Below, in pieces: positions 1 through 7,867 of a stretch of DNA of 64,000 bases (the first letter of the stretch is position 1; each line of letters begins with the position of its first letter). A program made the translations under genes and the position numbers. The DNA is from Streptomyces fructofermentans (lineage in GTDB: Bacteria; Actinomycetota; Actinomycetes; Streptomycetales; Streptomycetaceae). The notes under the pieces are model-generated. The model worked only from the letters and a program-made list of their open reading frames with translations. It was not told the DNA's origin and made no database searches. The DNA is taken from NCBI RefSeq assembly GCF_014651055.1, contig NZ_BMWD01000003.1:356813-420812 (forward strand), in the 5' to 3' direction.

Positions 1-775
1 GTGTGAGCGCGATCATGTCCTTGACCCTCGCGGTGTCGTTCGGCTGCTTGGCGTCGCCCCACTGGTCGTCGACGGTGTAGGCGAGCAGCCCCTCCACCTC
101 GCCGCGCGCGTCGCGGTACACGGCGTAGAACGGCTCGGTCCAGGAACTGCGGTCCAGCGTCAGCACGCCGGTTCTGACCTGCCACCAGCGCTCGTCGCGG
201 TCGATCGCGCCCGGCAGGGTCCGGCGGAGCCGCTCGTGCAGCTCCGGCCCCGTCCTGCGTACGTCGTCGCCGTCGACCAGATCGATGCGCCCGCCGTCGT
301 CCGGTCCGGCCCAGCGCCGGTCGAGCCCCGCCCTCGGCACGTCGATCGTCCACTCGGCGGCGGCCGTCGCCGCGCCGAAGCCGTAACGCCCGTAGATGGG
401 GTACTCCGCCGCGATGAGCGTCGCCACGGTGTCGCCGCGCTCCTTGGCGGCCGCCAGGTCCTGCGCCATCATCCGCGTGAGGATGCCGCGGCGGCGGTGC
501 GTGGAGGTGACGGTGACGTTCGAGATGGCGTCGGCCGCCACGGCGGTGCCGCCCACGGCGGTGAGCTGCTGCGGGAACGAACGGAAGGTGCCCACGCAGC
601 GCCCGCCGTCGAACGCCCCCAGCGTGCGGGCCGGGACGAGGTACGTGCTCCGGTCCGCCACCTCGCTCTCCTTCACGCTGGGCGGTCGCAGGAAACCGGT
701 GTTCAGCGCGCGGATCCACTCCGGGATCTCGTCCTCGGCGATCGGTCGTACGTCAATGGCGTTGCGGGGGCTCAT
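1..775 (-). CDS. Eis-like GNAT N-acetyltransferase (partial, C-terminus outside window)
   Basis: The reverse strand reads an open frame from ATG at 775 through the left edge of the window, giving 258 codons without a stop. The protein starts [16 protein letters not shown] and carries the GNAT acetyl-CoA loop [12 protein letters not shown] followed by [13 protein letters not shown], which is the signature of the Eis (enhanced intracellular survival) acetyltransferase family. Eis proteins are about 400 residues with two GNAT-type halves and a sterol-carrier-like domain, so roughly the last 150 residues should lie outside. A TAGCGT hexamer six bases upstream of the ATG suggests a leaderless transcript. 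The family assignment is firm. The acyl acceptor (amine, aminoglycoside or protein) cannot be told from sequence. Confidence 0.85.
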   Translation of the reverse strand, partial: MSPRNAIDVRPIAEDEIPEWIRALNTGFLRPPSVKESEVADRSTYLVPARTLGAFDGGRCVGTFRSFPQQLTAVGGTAVAADAISNVTVTSTHRRRGILTRMMAQDLAAAKERGDTVATLIAAEYPIYGRYGFGAATAAAEWTIDVPRAGLDRRWAGPDDGGRIDLVDGDDVRRTGPELHERLRRTLPGAIDRDERWWQVRTGVLTLDRSSWTEPFYAVYRDARGEVEGLLAYTVDDQWGDAKQPNDTARVKDMIALT

Positions 776-894
776 GGAGCCACGCTAGGCACTCCGTACG
801 GCGGGTGTCGCCCGGATTTCGCGACCGCTGCCCGCCCCGCCCCACGACCCCGCACACCACGACCCGGCACCCGTCGCCCGCACCGGCACCCGGT

Positions 895-1983
895 TCAGAA
901 CACCGCCCGGATCTCCCCGACCTCGGTCCCCCCGCCCAGCACCGGCACCGGACCCACCGCGCCCGGCACCGTGCGCACTCCCATCAGCGCGAGCCCGCGC
1001 GCCAGCACGGGGCTCAGGGCGCGCACCGCCCCGTCCTCCACCTTGAACGCCAGCGCCCGCCCGTCCGGCAGCGCGACGGCCTGCACGGCCTCGGCGCCCA
1101 TCTTGGACAGCGCTCCCGGCAGCTCCCGCATCAGCCGGGTGTCGGGGCGCCGCGTTCCGGCGACGTACTCGGGATGAGCCCGCATCGCGTCGGCCACCCG
1201 CCGCTCGGCGGACCCCTCGGGGGCGAGCACCAGGGAGCGGAACGCCCGGGCCAGCCCGGTCAGGGTGATCGCGAGCAGCGGAGCCCCGCAGCCGTCCGTA
1301 CCCACCGCGGCGACCCGCTCGCCCGCGGTCTGCTCGACGACGGTCAGGATCCCGTGCTGGAGGGGATGGGACGGCTCGGTGTACGACTCCGTGGGCCATC
1401 CGCGCACCACGCACGCGGCCAGCATCGCCGCGTGCTTCCCGGAGCAGTTCATCGTGACCCGCTCGCGCACACCCCCGCCCGCGAGGTACGCCTCCGCCTC
1501 CACCGGGTCGAGCGGCAGATCGGCCGGGCAGCGCAGGTCGGCCTCGGAGAGCCCGCTCTCGGCGAGCATCTTCACCACGAGATCCCGGTGGAACGGCTCA
1601 CCGGAGTGGCTGGCCGCCGCCAGCGCGAGCCGTTCCCCCGCCAGGTCCAGCCCGGCGTGCAGGATGCCCGCCGCCTGCATCGGCTTGTTGGCGGACCGCG
1701 GGAAGACGGGCGCCCCGACGTCGCCGAGCGCCAGGTCCACCGAGCCGTCGGCGCCCAGGACCACCAGGCTCCCCCGGTGCCGGCTCTCGACGAATCCGGA
1801 CCGTACGACCTCGGCGAGGACGGGCGGCACCGCGTCGGCGGACTCCGCGTCGGCACCGGTCAGGGCGGCGGGGCCGGGAGAGGGGGCGGGGCCGGGCCGG
1901 GAGCCGGGGCCCGGGACGAGGCGCGGTCCGGACGGGTGCCCGGGACGGGGAAGGGGTTCGGGACCGGAGGGGGACGCGGACAT
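895..1983 (-). CDS. Asparaginase, type II (PF06089) family
   Basis: The protein belongs to the asparaginase family found in actinobacteria and rhizobia, which is unrelated to E. coli AnsA/AnsB and predicted to hydrolyse L-asparagine to aspartate and ammonia in the cytoplasm. Family blocks seen are PPVLAEVVRSGFVESRHRG, PVFPRSANKPMQA, SHSGEPFH, MNCSGKHAAMLA and GTDGCGAPLLA. The start at ATG 1983 (MSASPSGPEP) was chosen over the upstream ATG at 2034 because GGAAGG sits eight bases before it. The first 40-odd residues are a Pro/Gly-rich low-complexity tail, unusual for the family. About 100 bp separate it from rsiG upstream on the same strand, so the two may be cotranscribed. Confidence 0.9.
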   Translation of the reverse strand: MSASPSGPEPLPRPGHPSGPRLVPGPGSRPGPAPSPGPAALTGADAESADAVPPVLAEVVRSGFVESRHRGSLVVLGADGSVDLALGDVGAPVFPRSANKPMQAAGILHAGLDLAGERLALAAASHSGEPFHRDLVVKMLAESGLSEADLRCPADLPLDPVEAEAYLAGGGVRERVTMNCSGKHAAMLAACVVRGWPTESYTEPSHPLQHGILTVVEQTAGERVAAVGTDGCGAPLLAITLTGLARAFRSLVLAPEGSAERRVADAMRAHPEYVAGTRRPDTRLMRELPGALSKMGAEAVQAVALPDGRALAFKVEDGAVRALSPVLARGLALMGVRTVPGAVGPVPVLGGGTEVGEIRAVF

Positions 1984-2088
1984 CGGGGTGGCCTTCCAGA
2001 GCGGGACCCGCCCGGCCGGAGCCGCCGTGTGCACCGCGGTCCCGGGCCACTGCCGCCGCGGGCCCCGGTCACCCCCGGGGCCACCGCG

Positions 2089-2826
2089 TCACATGAGCAG
2101 GTCGTCTACCTGTGCTTCACCCTCACGGTACCTGCGGGCGATCTCCGCGCTGCAGTCGTCCGCCGTCCGCTGGAGCTGCTGCCGCCGCCGCGAGACTTGC
2201 CGCTCGTACCGCACGAGCCGCCCCATCGCCGCGTTCAGCTCCAGGTCCGTACGGGCCCGGAGGTCGGACAGCTCGACCTCGGCGAGCATGTCGGCGGCCA
2301 GCCGCCGGTACTCCTCCCGGTGGGGGGTGCCCACGGTCACGTGCCGTGCGGACGACCTGTGGCGGGCGGGCGCGTCCGTGAGGATCTCCGACAGCCGCGC
2401 GACCACGGACGCCGCGTCGACGGCGTGCGGCGCACGCGGTCCGGCCCCGTTCTGCACGGGTCCGGTACGCCGTCCCAGCTCGGCCCGCAGGATGTCGATC
2501 CGCCCCTGGAGCAGCCGCCGCACATAGCTCAGATCGGCCTCGTCACGCTGTGCGTCCCGGCGCAGCGCGCGCAGTTCGGGCAGTCGCAGGACGTCCAGCG
2601 CCGGCTCGCGCGGGGACTCCGCGCCGGGACGCTCCAGCCGTTCAGGCATCGGGCCCGGGACCGGGCTGTCCGTCCGCTGGGTGGGCGGGCGCACGGCGGA
2701 CGCGCCGCGTACCGCCGAAGGAGTCGGCGGTACCGACGGTGACGGTGATGCAGAAGACGATGACGGCGGCTCCCTCCGAATCAGTGACACGACTCCGGGT
2801 GACTGCCCCGTACTCGGTGTGCTCAT
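2089..2826 (-). CDS. rsiG: RsiG: c-di-GMP-dependent anti-sigma factor for WhiG
   Basis: RsiG sequesters the sporulation sigma factor WhiG when bound to cyclic di-GMP, delaying the switch from aerial hyphae to spores. The family hallmark is two copies of E(X)3S(X)2R(X)3Q(X)3D on an antiparallel helical hairpin. Both are present and exact: E96-S100-R103-Q107-D111 (EADLSYVRRLLQGRID) and E208-S212-R215-Q219-D223 (ERQVSRRRQQLQRTAD). Between and around them the protein is helical and rich in Arg and Glu. The first 60-70 residues are Pro/Ser-rich and may not all be translated. ATG at 2826 has an AGAGG only three bases away, and Met60 (PERLERPG) is an alternative start. The identification rests on the duplicated motif, which I consider diagnostic. 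Confidence 0.9.
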   Translation of the reverse strand: MSTPSTGQSPGVVSLIRREPPSSSSASPSPSVPPTPSAVRGASAVRPPTQRTDSPVPGPMPERLERPGAESPREPALDVLRLPELRALRRDAQRDEADLSYVRRLLQGRIDILRAELGRRTGPVQNGAGPRAPHAVDAASVVARLSEILTDAPARHRSSARHVTVGTPHREEYRRLAADMLAEVELSDLRARTDLELNAAMGRLVRYERQVSRRRQQLQRTADDCSAEIARRYREGEAQVDDLLM

Positions 2827-2985
2827 GTGCCTCTACCGTCCCCTCGACCGGCGTGTGTGAGCATCGTGCCACCCCAAGTGGCCGCTATGTGACCGAGTGC
2901 CCCCGATCGGCCCCAGATGGGGGGTTAAGGATCAATAAGAAGACCCCGTACGGACGCTGCCGGGACGCACGGCATGATGGTCCGC

Positions 2986-3411
2986 ATGCGTGCGGTGGTG
3001 CAGAGGGTGGACGGCGCGAGCGTCGTCGTCGAGGGCGAGACGGTCGGGGAGATCGAGGGCGAGGGCCTGTGCGTCCTGGTCGGGGTGACCCACGAGGACA
3101 CCGCGGAGGAGGCGGCCCGGCTGGCCCGCAAACTCTGGTCGATCCGGATGCTGAGCGGCGAGCGCTCGTGCTCGGACGCCGGCGCCCCGCTCCTGGTCAT
3201 CAGCCAGTTCACCCTGTACGGGGACGCGCGCAAGGGCCGCCGCCCCACGTGGAACGCGGCGGCTCCCGGCGAGGTCGCCGAACCCCTCGTGGACGAGGTG
3301 GTGGCGCAGCTCCGCTCGCTGGGCGCGACCGTGGCGACGGGCCGGTTCGGGGCGCAGATGCGCGTCTCGTTCACGAACGACGGCCCGTTCACCGTGCTCC
3401 TGGAGATGTGA
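2986..3411 (+). CDS. dtd: D-aminoacyl-tRNA deacylase
   Basis: This cytoplasmic proofreading enzyme hydrolyses D-aminoacyl-tRNAs (and Gly-tRNA-Ala), recycling tRNA. At 141 residues it has the standard Dtd length. The two active-site motifs are SQFTLYGD at residues 73-80 and NDGPFT at 131-136, the cross-dimer Gly-Pro loop. The N-terminus MRAVVQRV is the invariant Dtd start, so ATG 2986 was chosen rather than ATG 2974. A CATGAT hexamer seven bases upstream fits a leaderless message, and no Shine-Dalgarno is visible. It stands alone, convergent with the folate-binding gene on the other strand. Confidence 0.95.
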   Translation: MRAVVQRVDGASVVVEGETVGEIEGEGLCVLVGVTHEDTAEEAARLARKLWSIRMLSGERSCSDAGAPLLVISQFTLYGDARKGRRPTWNAAAPGEVAEPLVDEVVAQLRSLGATVATGRFGAQMRVSFTNDGPFTVLLEM

Positions 3412-3468
3412 CCGGTCGGTGCGACGGGTCGGCGCGACCGGTCGAGGTGGCGGCGCGGGCGGCGGCCG

Positions 3469-4443
3469 CTAGGGCTCGACCACGACCTCCTGCGCCGCGG
3501 CCGTCGTGTCCGCCATCAGCCGGGCGTCCAGCGGCACGTTGCGCTTCACGAGCGCCAGCGCGATCGGCCCGAGCTCGTGGTGGCGCGCGGAGGTCGTGAC
3601 GAAGCCGATCCGGCGCCCGTCGGGGCCGTCGTCCGCGAGGCGCAGCTCGGCGCCGTGCGGCGGCAGATGGACCTCGCTGCCGTCCAGGTGCAGGAAGACC
3701 AGCCGGCGCGGGGGCTTGCCCAGGTTCTGCACGCGGGCGACCGTCTCCTGGCCCCGGTAGCAGCCCTTCTGGAGGTGCACGGCGGTGCCGATCCAGCCCA
3801 GCTCGTGCGGAATGGTCCGGTGGTCCGTCTCGAAGGCGATCCGCGGCCGGTGGTGCTCGACGCGCAGGGCCTCGTGGGCCAGCAGCCCGACCGCGGGCCC
3901 GTACGTCGCGGTGTCCGCGGCGAACGCCTCCAGGTCACCGCGCGGCAGGAACAGGTCGCGCCCGTACGGGGTCTCGCGCACGACGGTCCCCTCGGGGGCC
4001 TGCGCGATCGAGCCGGCCGGGAGGTGCACGACGGCGAAGTCGGCGGTGCGGTCGGCCGCCTCGACGCGGTAGAAGAACTTCATCGACTCCAGGTACGCGA
4101 GCAGTGCCTCCTGGCTGCCGGGCTCCACGTGCGCCCAGGTCGTGGTCCCGTCGTCGACGAGGTACAGCGCGTGCTCGATGTGGCCGTTCGCGGAGAGGAT
4201 CAGCGCCTCCGTGGCCAGGTTTGCCGGGAGGTCGCTGACGTGCTGGGTGAGCAGCAGGTGCAGCCAGGCGAGCCGGTCCTCGCCGGTGACGGTGACGACC
4301 CCCCGGTGCGAGAGGTCCACGAAACCGGTGCCGTCGGCGAGGGAGCGCTGCTCCCGGAACAGGTCGCCGTAGTGGGCGGCGACACCTTCGTCCACACCCT
4401 CGGCGGAGACGGCACCGGGCAGCGACAGGAGGGGGCTCTTCAT
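3469..4443 (-). CDS. YgfZ/GcvT-like folate-binding protein (Fe-S cluster maintenance)
   Basis: This 324-residue member of the YgfZ/IBA57 family resembles the T-protein of glycine cleavage and binds tetrahydrofolate. Homologues assist repair or maturation of [4Fe-4S] enzymes such as MiaB. The diagnostic K-G-C-Y-x-G-Q-E motif is complete (residues 226-233, KGCYRGQE) and includes the functional cysteine. The start at ATG 4443 (MKSPLLSLPG) fits the family; a longer frame to 4545 would only add low-complexity residues. It lies 34 bp downstream of nur on the same strand, so cotranscription is possible. Confidence 0.9.
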   Translation of the reverse strand: MKSPLLSLPGAVSAEGVDEGVAAHYGDLFREQRSLADGTGFVDLSHRGVVTVTGEDRLAWLHLLLTQHVSDLPANLATEALILSANGHIEHALYLVDDGTTTWAHVEPGSQEALLAYLESMKFFYRVEAADRTADFAVVHLPAGSIAQAPEGTVVRETPYGRDLFLPRGDLEAFAADTATYGPAVGLLAHEALRVEHHRPRIAFETDHRTIPHELGWIGTAVHLQKGCYRGQETVARVQNLGKPPRRLVFLHLDGSEVHLPPHGAELRLADDGPDGRRIGFVTTSARHHELGPIALALVKRNVPLDARLMADTTAAAQEVVVEP

Positions 4444-4477
4444 ATCCACACAGCCTACGACCGAACGGGTGCCGTTT

Positions 4478-4972
4478 TTATTTCCCGTCCGGACCGGACC
4501 CGCCGTCCTGTCCGTCGGCACGGTCGGCACGGTCCGCGTCGCCACCGCGGGCCGTGCAGTCCTCGCAGCGGCCGAAGATCGCGAAGTGCTTCATGTCGGT
4601 GACGAAGCCGAAGGTCTCGCGGAGCTTGGCGGCGAAGTCGGCGGCGACCTCGATGTCCGCCTCGATGACATGCGTGCAGTCACGGCAGACCAGATGGATG
4701 TGGTGGTGCCGGTCCGCGAGGTGGTAGGTGGGCGCCCCGTGCCCGAGATGCGCGTGGGACACCAGCCCGAGCTCCTCCAGGAGCTCCAGGGTCCGGTACA
4801 CCGTGGAGATGTTGACCCCCGACGCCGTCCTCCTCACTTCCACGAGGATGTCGTCGGGGGTCGCGTGCTCCAGGGTGTCCACGGCTTCGAGCACGAGCTG
4901 CCGCTGCGGCGTCAGCCGGTAGCCGCGCTGCCGCAGGTCGCTCTTCCAGTCAGTGCTTCCAGTGCTCACCAC
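4478..4972 (-). CDS. nur: Nur: nickel-responsive Fur-family regulator
   Basis: Nur represses nickel uptake and the iron superoxide dismutase gene when nickel is plentiful. The sequence closely matches what I recall of S. coelicolor Nur (SCO4180), with three extra residues (GST) near the N-terminus. The M-site ligands map to H36, H89, H91 and H93. The nickel-specific site maps to H73 and H75 (SHAH) plus H129. Two CxxC pairs (C96/C99 and C136/C139) are present. The winged-helix part runs to about residue 85 and contains STVYRTLELLEE. The Asp/Gly-rich C-terminal tail (about 25 residues) looks dispensable. Target operators were not searched for. Confidence 0.93.
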   Translation of the reverse strand: MVSTGSTDWKSDLRQRGYRLTPQRQLVLEAVDTLEHATPDDILVEVRRTASGVNISTVYRTLELLEELGLVSHAHLGHGAPTYHLADRHHHIHLVCRDCTHVIEADIEVAADFAAKLRETFGFVTDMKHFAIFGRCEDCTARGGDADRADRADGQDGGSGPDGK

Positions 4973-4988
4973 ACCCGAAAGTCTAGGA

Positions 4989-5564
4989 CTACTTGAAGAA
5001 AGCGATCCCGTCGTCCGGCATGTCGTCCGGCAGGGCCTTGGCCCAGCGCTCGACGTCCTCCGGCGAGACGACCTTCTTGAGCTGCGCCGACATGTAGGGG
5101 CGCAGCTCGACCTCGGGGGTCTGCTTCTCGCCGACCCACATGAGGTCGCTCTTCACGTAGCCGTACAGGCGCTTGCCGCCGTTGTAGGGGCCCGCGGCGG
5201 CCGTCCGGGCGACGGCGTCGGTGACCAGGTCGATCTGCGGCTTCTTGTCGGCCAGCTCGCCGTACCAGATCTCGACGACACCGTCGTCGCGGACCATCAC
5301 GACCTCGACCTTGCGGTCCTTGTCGATGCGCCAGAAGCCGGACTCGGACTCCAGGGGCTTCACCTTGTTGCCCTCGGAGTCGAGGACCCAGGTGTGCGAG
5401 TGGTACTCCAGGAAGTCACGCCCGTCCTGGGTGAAGCTGACTTCCTGGCCGAAGTTGCACTTCTCGTCGCCGGGGAAGTCGTGGACGCCCGCGCCGGTCC
5501 AGTTGCCCAGCAGGAAGGCGAGGGGGACGAGGTCCTTGTGCAGGTCGGACGGGATCTCGATCAT
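4989..5564 (-). CDS. Nitrobindin-like FABP-fold protein lacking the heme histidine
   Basis: This 191-residue beta-barrel protein belongs to the nitrobindin/FABP-like (formerly DUF1794) family. Nitrobindins bind ferric heme and isomerise peroxynitrite. The family motif GxWxGxG appears as LGNWTGAG near residue 19, and ESGFWRID, VEIWYGEL and the PYMSAQL C-terminal strand fit the barrel. No histidine occurs in the C-terminal third, where the proximal heme ligand normally lies, so heme binding is doubtful and another hydrophobic ligand is possible. It sits 16 bp upstream of nur on the same strand, and a 33-residue membrane protein gene ends 25 bp before its start. Confidence 0.8.
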   Translation of the reverse strand: MIEIPSDLHKDLVPLAFLLGNWTGAGVHDFPGDEKCNFGQEVSFTQDGRDFLEYHSHTWVLDSEGNKVKPLESESGFWRIDKDRKVEVVMVRDDGVVEIWYGELADKKPQIDLVTDAVARTAAAGPYNGGKRLYGYVKSDLMWVGEKQTPEVELRPYMSAQLKKVVSPEDVERWAKALPDDMPDDGIAFFK

Positions 5565-5589
5565 GAGGTCGGCAGTTCCTTGATGGGGG

Positions 5590-5691
5590 TCAGCGCTGGC
5601 CCTGGTACAGCTTCTTCACGGCCAGCCCGGTGAAGGCGAGGACGCCGACACAGACCAGGACCAGCAGAGCTTCGAAGAAGTACTCAAGCAC
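5590..5691 (-). CDS. 33-residue single-span membrane protein
   Basis: A short frame starts at GTG 5691 and stops at 5590. It encodes LEYFFEALLVLVCVGVLAF followed by TGLAVKKLYQGQR after the initiator. It is one hydrophobic helix with a basic C-terminal tail, predicted to leave the tail in the cytoplasm. GAGGAG six bases before the GTG is a strong ribosome binding site, which is the main reason to call it a gene. It lies 25 bp upstream of the nitrobindin-like gene and may be translated from the same message. No function is known to me. Confidence 0.7.
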   Translation of the reverse strand: MLEYFFEALLVLVCVGVLAFTGLAVKKLYQGQR

Positions 5692-5730
5692 GGGGTGCTC
5701 CTCGGGTGACACGGTGATGGGCGGTACAGA

Positions 5731-5763
5731 GCCGGTCCCCACTCTAGTCGGGTGGGGACCGGC
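5731..5763 (-). terminator. Intrinsic hairpin downstream of the three-gene membrane operon
   Basis: Arms GCCGGTCCCCAC (5731-5742) and GTGGGGACCGGC (5752-5763) are perfectly complementary over 12 bp with a nine-base loop. There is no T-tract, which is normal for streptomycetes. It lies 24 bp past the stop of the gene ending at 5787. Confidence 0.75.
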
Positions 5764-5786
5764 GCTCTCCTCGAGGTCCGCGCGCG

Positions 5787-6896
5787 TCAGCCCAGGAGCT
5801 GGCTCTGCAGGACGACCGTCTGCCGGAACGGCAGGCCCTCGGCGGTGCCCTTGCGGGACTGGGCGACGACCGCGATGGTGTCGCCCGCCGACAGGTACGC
5901 GAGCCTGACCTGCTCCGCCCCGTACGGCTTCACCTCGGCGTACGGGTAGCGCACGACGTCACTGACCTGGGACGCCTCGGGGAACGTCTCGTCCCGGGCG
6001 AACTCCTCGGCGCCGCGTGCCTCGTACTCCGGGTTCTCGTAGTGCGTCAGTCCGGGCGCGAACAGCTCCTCGGCGACAGCCGCCGTATTGAACTGGAGCA
6101 GGTAGATCCGCGTGTGCGTGCCGTCCGGCATGGTCCAGCCGCGGGCGGCGATGTGCCGCAGGCCGTTGTCCTTGAACGACTGCCCGAGCTCCTCGCGGTC
6201 GTCCTTCTCCGCGTACTCGGCGAGGAAGTCCTTCGTCGCCAGCCAGCCGTCCTCGCCGCGCAGGGCCTTGTCGTCCTCGGCGCCCTCGGGGGCGGGGAGG
6301 ACGAGTTCGCGCAGGTCGGCGTGGTGGCTGCCCGCCTTGTTGGACTCCGCGAAGGGGCCGGGGCTGCCGGAGGGCAGCGGCGGCCTGGTGAGCCGCGGAT
6401 AGTCCCAGCGTCCGTCGTGCTCGGTGGCGAGGCCCGGCAGGTCCGTGCGCTCCCGCTCCGTGACGCCGTAGGCCGCGGCCGAGCCGGCGGCCGCGAAGAC
6501 CAGCACGGCGGCGGTCCAGCGCAGGACGGCGCGCAGCACCCGGCGGTCCTTCCTCGCCGGAGGCGTCCCGGGCGGGAACCCCCCGGGCACGTGCGGGCCG
6601 AAGCCGGCCTGCGGCGCGGGGTACGCCGGCACACCGGCGCCGGGCTCTGCGCCGGGCTCACCGAACACCGGCCCGGCGGGCACGGGTGCGGCGCCGGCGG
6701 GCCCACCGGCCACGGGCGCGTCCGCCACGGCTGCGGGCGCCGCAGGTGCGGGCACGGGTGCGGCGGGCGCGGTGTCGGCCACCACGGGTGCGGGCGCCAC
6801 CGGCTCGGCAACCACGGGTGCGGGCGCCGCGGGCGCGGTGGCCGCGGGTTCCGTGGTGCTCGCCGTCGGGCGCTCTTCGGTTCCTTGCTCGGTCAT
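5787..6896 (-). CDS. Membrane-anchored protein of unknown function (third gene of trio)
   Basis: This is a 369-residue protein. About 130 residues of Ala/Pro/Val-rich low-complexity sequence lead to a basic PARKDRRVLR stretch and one membrane helix (AVLRWTAAVLVFAAAGSAAAYGV, written here only as its location near residues 140-165). An extracytoplasmic domain of about 200 residues follows, with no motif I recognise. ATG 6896 overlaps the stop of the preceding gene (ATGA), implying translational coupling. It shares architecture, the words DLREL and GW/WLE, and an ending near FLR/VVLQSQL with its two upstream neighbours, so the three look like diverged paralogues. A surface or cell-envelope role is inferred from topology only. 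Confidence 0.8.
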   Translation of the reverse strand: MTEQGTEERPTASTTEPAATAPAAPAPVVAEPVAPAPVVADTAPAAPVPAPAAPAAVADAPVAGGPAGAAPVPAGPVFGEPGAEPGAGVPAYPAPQAGFGPHVPGGFPPGTPPARKDRRVLRAVLRWTAAVLVFAAAGSAAAYGVTERERTDLPGLATEHDGRWDYPRLTRPPLPSGSPGPFAESNKAGSHHADLRELVLPAPEGAEDDKALRGEDGWLATKDFLAEYAEKDDREELGQSFKDNGLRHIAARGWTMPDGTHTRIYLLQFNTAAVAEELFAPGLTHYENPEYEARGAEEFARDETFPEASQVSDVVRYPYAEVKPYGAEQVRLAYLSAGDTIAVVAQSRKGTAEGLPFRQTVVLQSQLLG

Positions 6897-7867
6897 ACCG
6901 CCTCCCCCGGGTCCGTGATGCGGTCCAGCTGGGTGCGCAGGAACACCGCGACCCCCTTGGTGTCGAGTGGCTTCACGCCTGACGCGGTGGCGCTCACGAG
7001 CACGTCCCCCACGTACGCGGAGCAGAACATCAGGTCCAGCTTCTGGTCGGCGGCCTTGGGCGGCAGGAAGCACTTGGCGTTCTTGTGGCCCTTGATCGCC
7101 GGACCCTTGCGGAAGAGGTCCAGGGTGTCGAGGAACTCGCCCTGGAAGGTGGCGGCACCCTTGACCGCCGCCCTGCTCTCCATCCGGGACAGCACCACGC
7201 TGACCGTGAACCCCTCGTCGGAACCGACGTACTCGTCGGCCTTCGGACCGAGGTAGCTGCGCATGGCCATGCCCTCGATGCGCTGCTTGTCGAGCTCCCG
7301 CTCCAGCCTGCGCCGCTGCGAGCGGGGCAGGTCGCGCAAGGACTCCTTGCGCACGTCGGCCGCCTGGGCTCCGCTCATGTGCACGTCGGAGCCGTACTCG
7401 CCGAGGTCGGGGCCGCGGCCCCAGCCGTCCTCCTCGTCGTACGGCACGAGCATGGCCGCGAGACCGGTGGCGGGCGCCGGCTCGTCGTCGTCGTCCGCCG
7501 TCGTCCTCGGGAAGTCCCACACGGGCGAGCCCGCGTCACGGTCGGCCTCGTTCACCGTCACGACGGTGTAGCCGGTACCCGCGACGACCGCACCGGCGAG
7601 CAGCGCGGAACCCACCACTGCGGCGATGAGGCCGCGGCGGCGGGGCCTGTTCACGGGCCCGGGCACGGGCGCGGGAACGGGCTGGACGAACGCGGGCGCG
7701 GGAACGCCCTCGAACGGGACGCCGGGCACGGGCACGGCCGCCACCGGCTCGGGCGTGGCCACCGGCTCCGGCACGGATGCCGCCGGCTCGGGCACGGTCA
7801 CCGGCTCGGCTGCCGCGGCGGGCTCGGGCGTCACCGGGGGCTGAGGCTGTTCGGGGTTCTCGTTCAC
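6893..7867 (-). CDS. Membrane-anchored protein of unknown function (second gene of trio)
   Basis: This is a 324-residue protein with the same layout as its neighbours. It has an acidic Pro/Val/Ala-rich cytoplasmic tail of about 70 residues, NRPRRRG, one transmembrane helix (about residues 78-100) and an extracytoplasmic domain. The domain contains YDEEDGWGRGPDLGEYGSDVH, a charged helix around KESLRDLPRSQRRRLERELD, and a C-terminal part with two cysteines (AKCFLPP and MFCSAY) that could form a disulfide. It overlaps both neighbours by ATGA. I do not recognise a family with an assigned function. Confidence 0.8.
   Translation of the reverse strand: MNENPEQPQPPVTPEPAAAAEPVTVPEPAASVPEPVATPEPVAAVPVPGVPFEGVPAPAFVQPVPAPVPGPVNRPRRRGLIAAVVGSALLAGAVVAGTGYTVVTVNEADRDAGSPVWDFPRTTADDDDEPAPATGLAAMLVPYDEEDGWGRGPDLGEYGSDVHMSGAQAADVRKESLRDLPRSQRRRLERELDKQRIEGMAMRSYLGPKADEYVGSDEGFTVSVVLSRMESRAAVKGAATFQGEFLDTLDLFRKGPAIKGHKNAKCFLPPKAADQKLDLMFCSAYVGDVLVSATASGVKPLDTKGVAVFLRTQLDRITDPGEAV

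Noticed and set aside
4443..4545. N-terminal extension of the YgfZ-like protein to position 4545
   Set aside because: The additional 34 residues are Thr/Gly/Arg-rich and overlap the 3' end of nur; the family starts at the Met at 4443.
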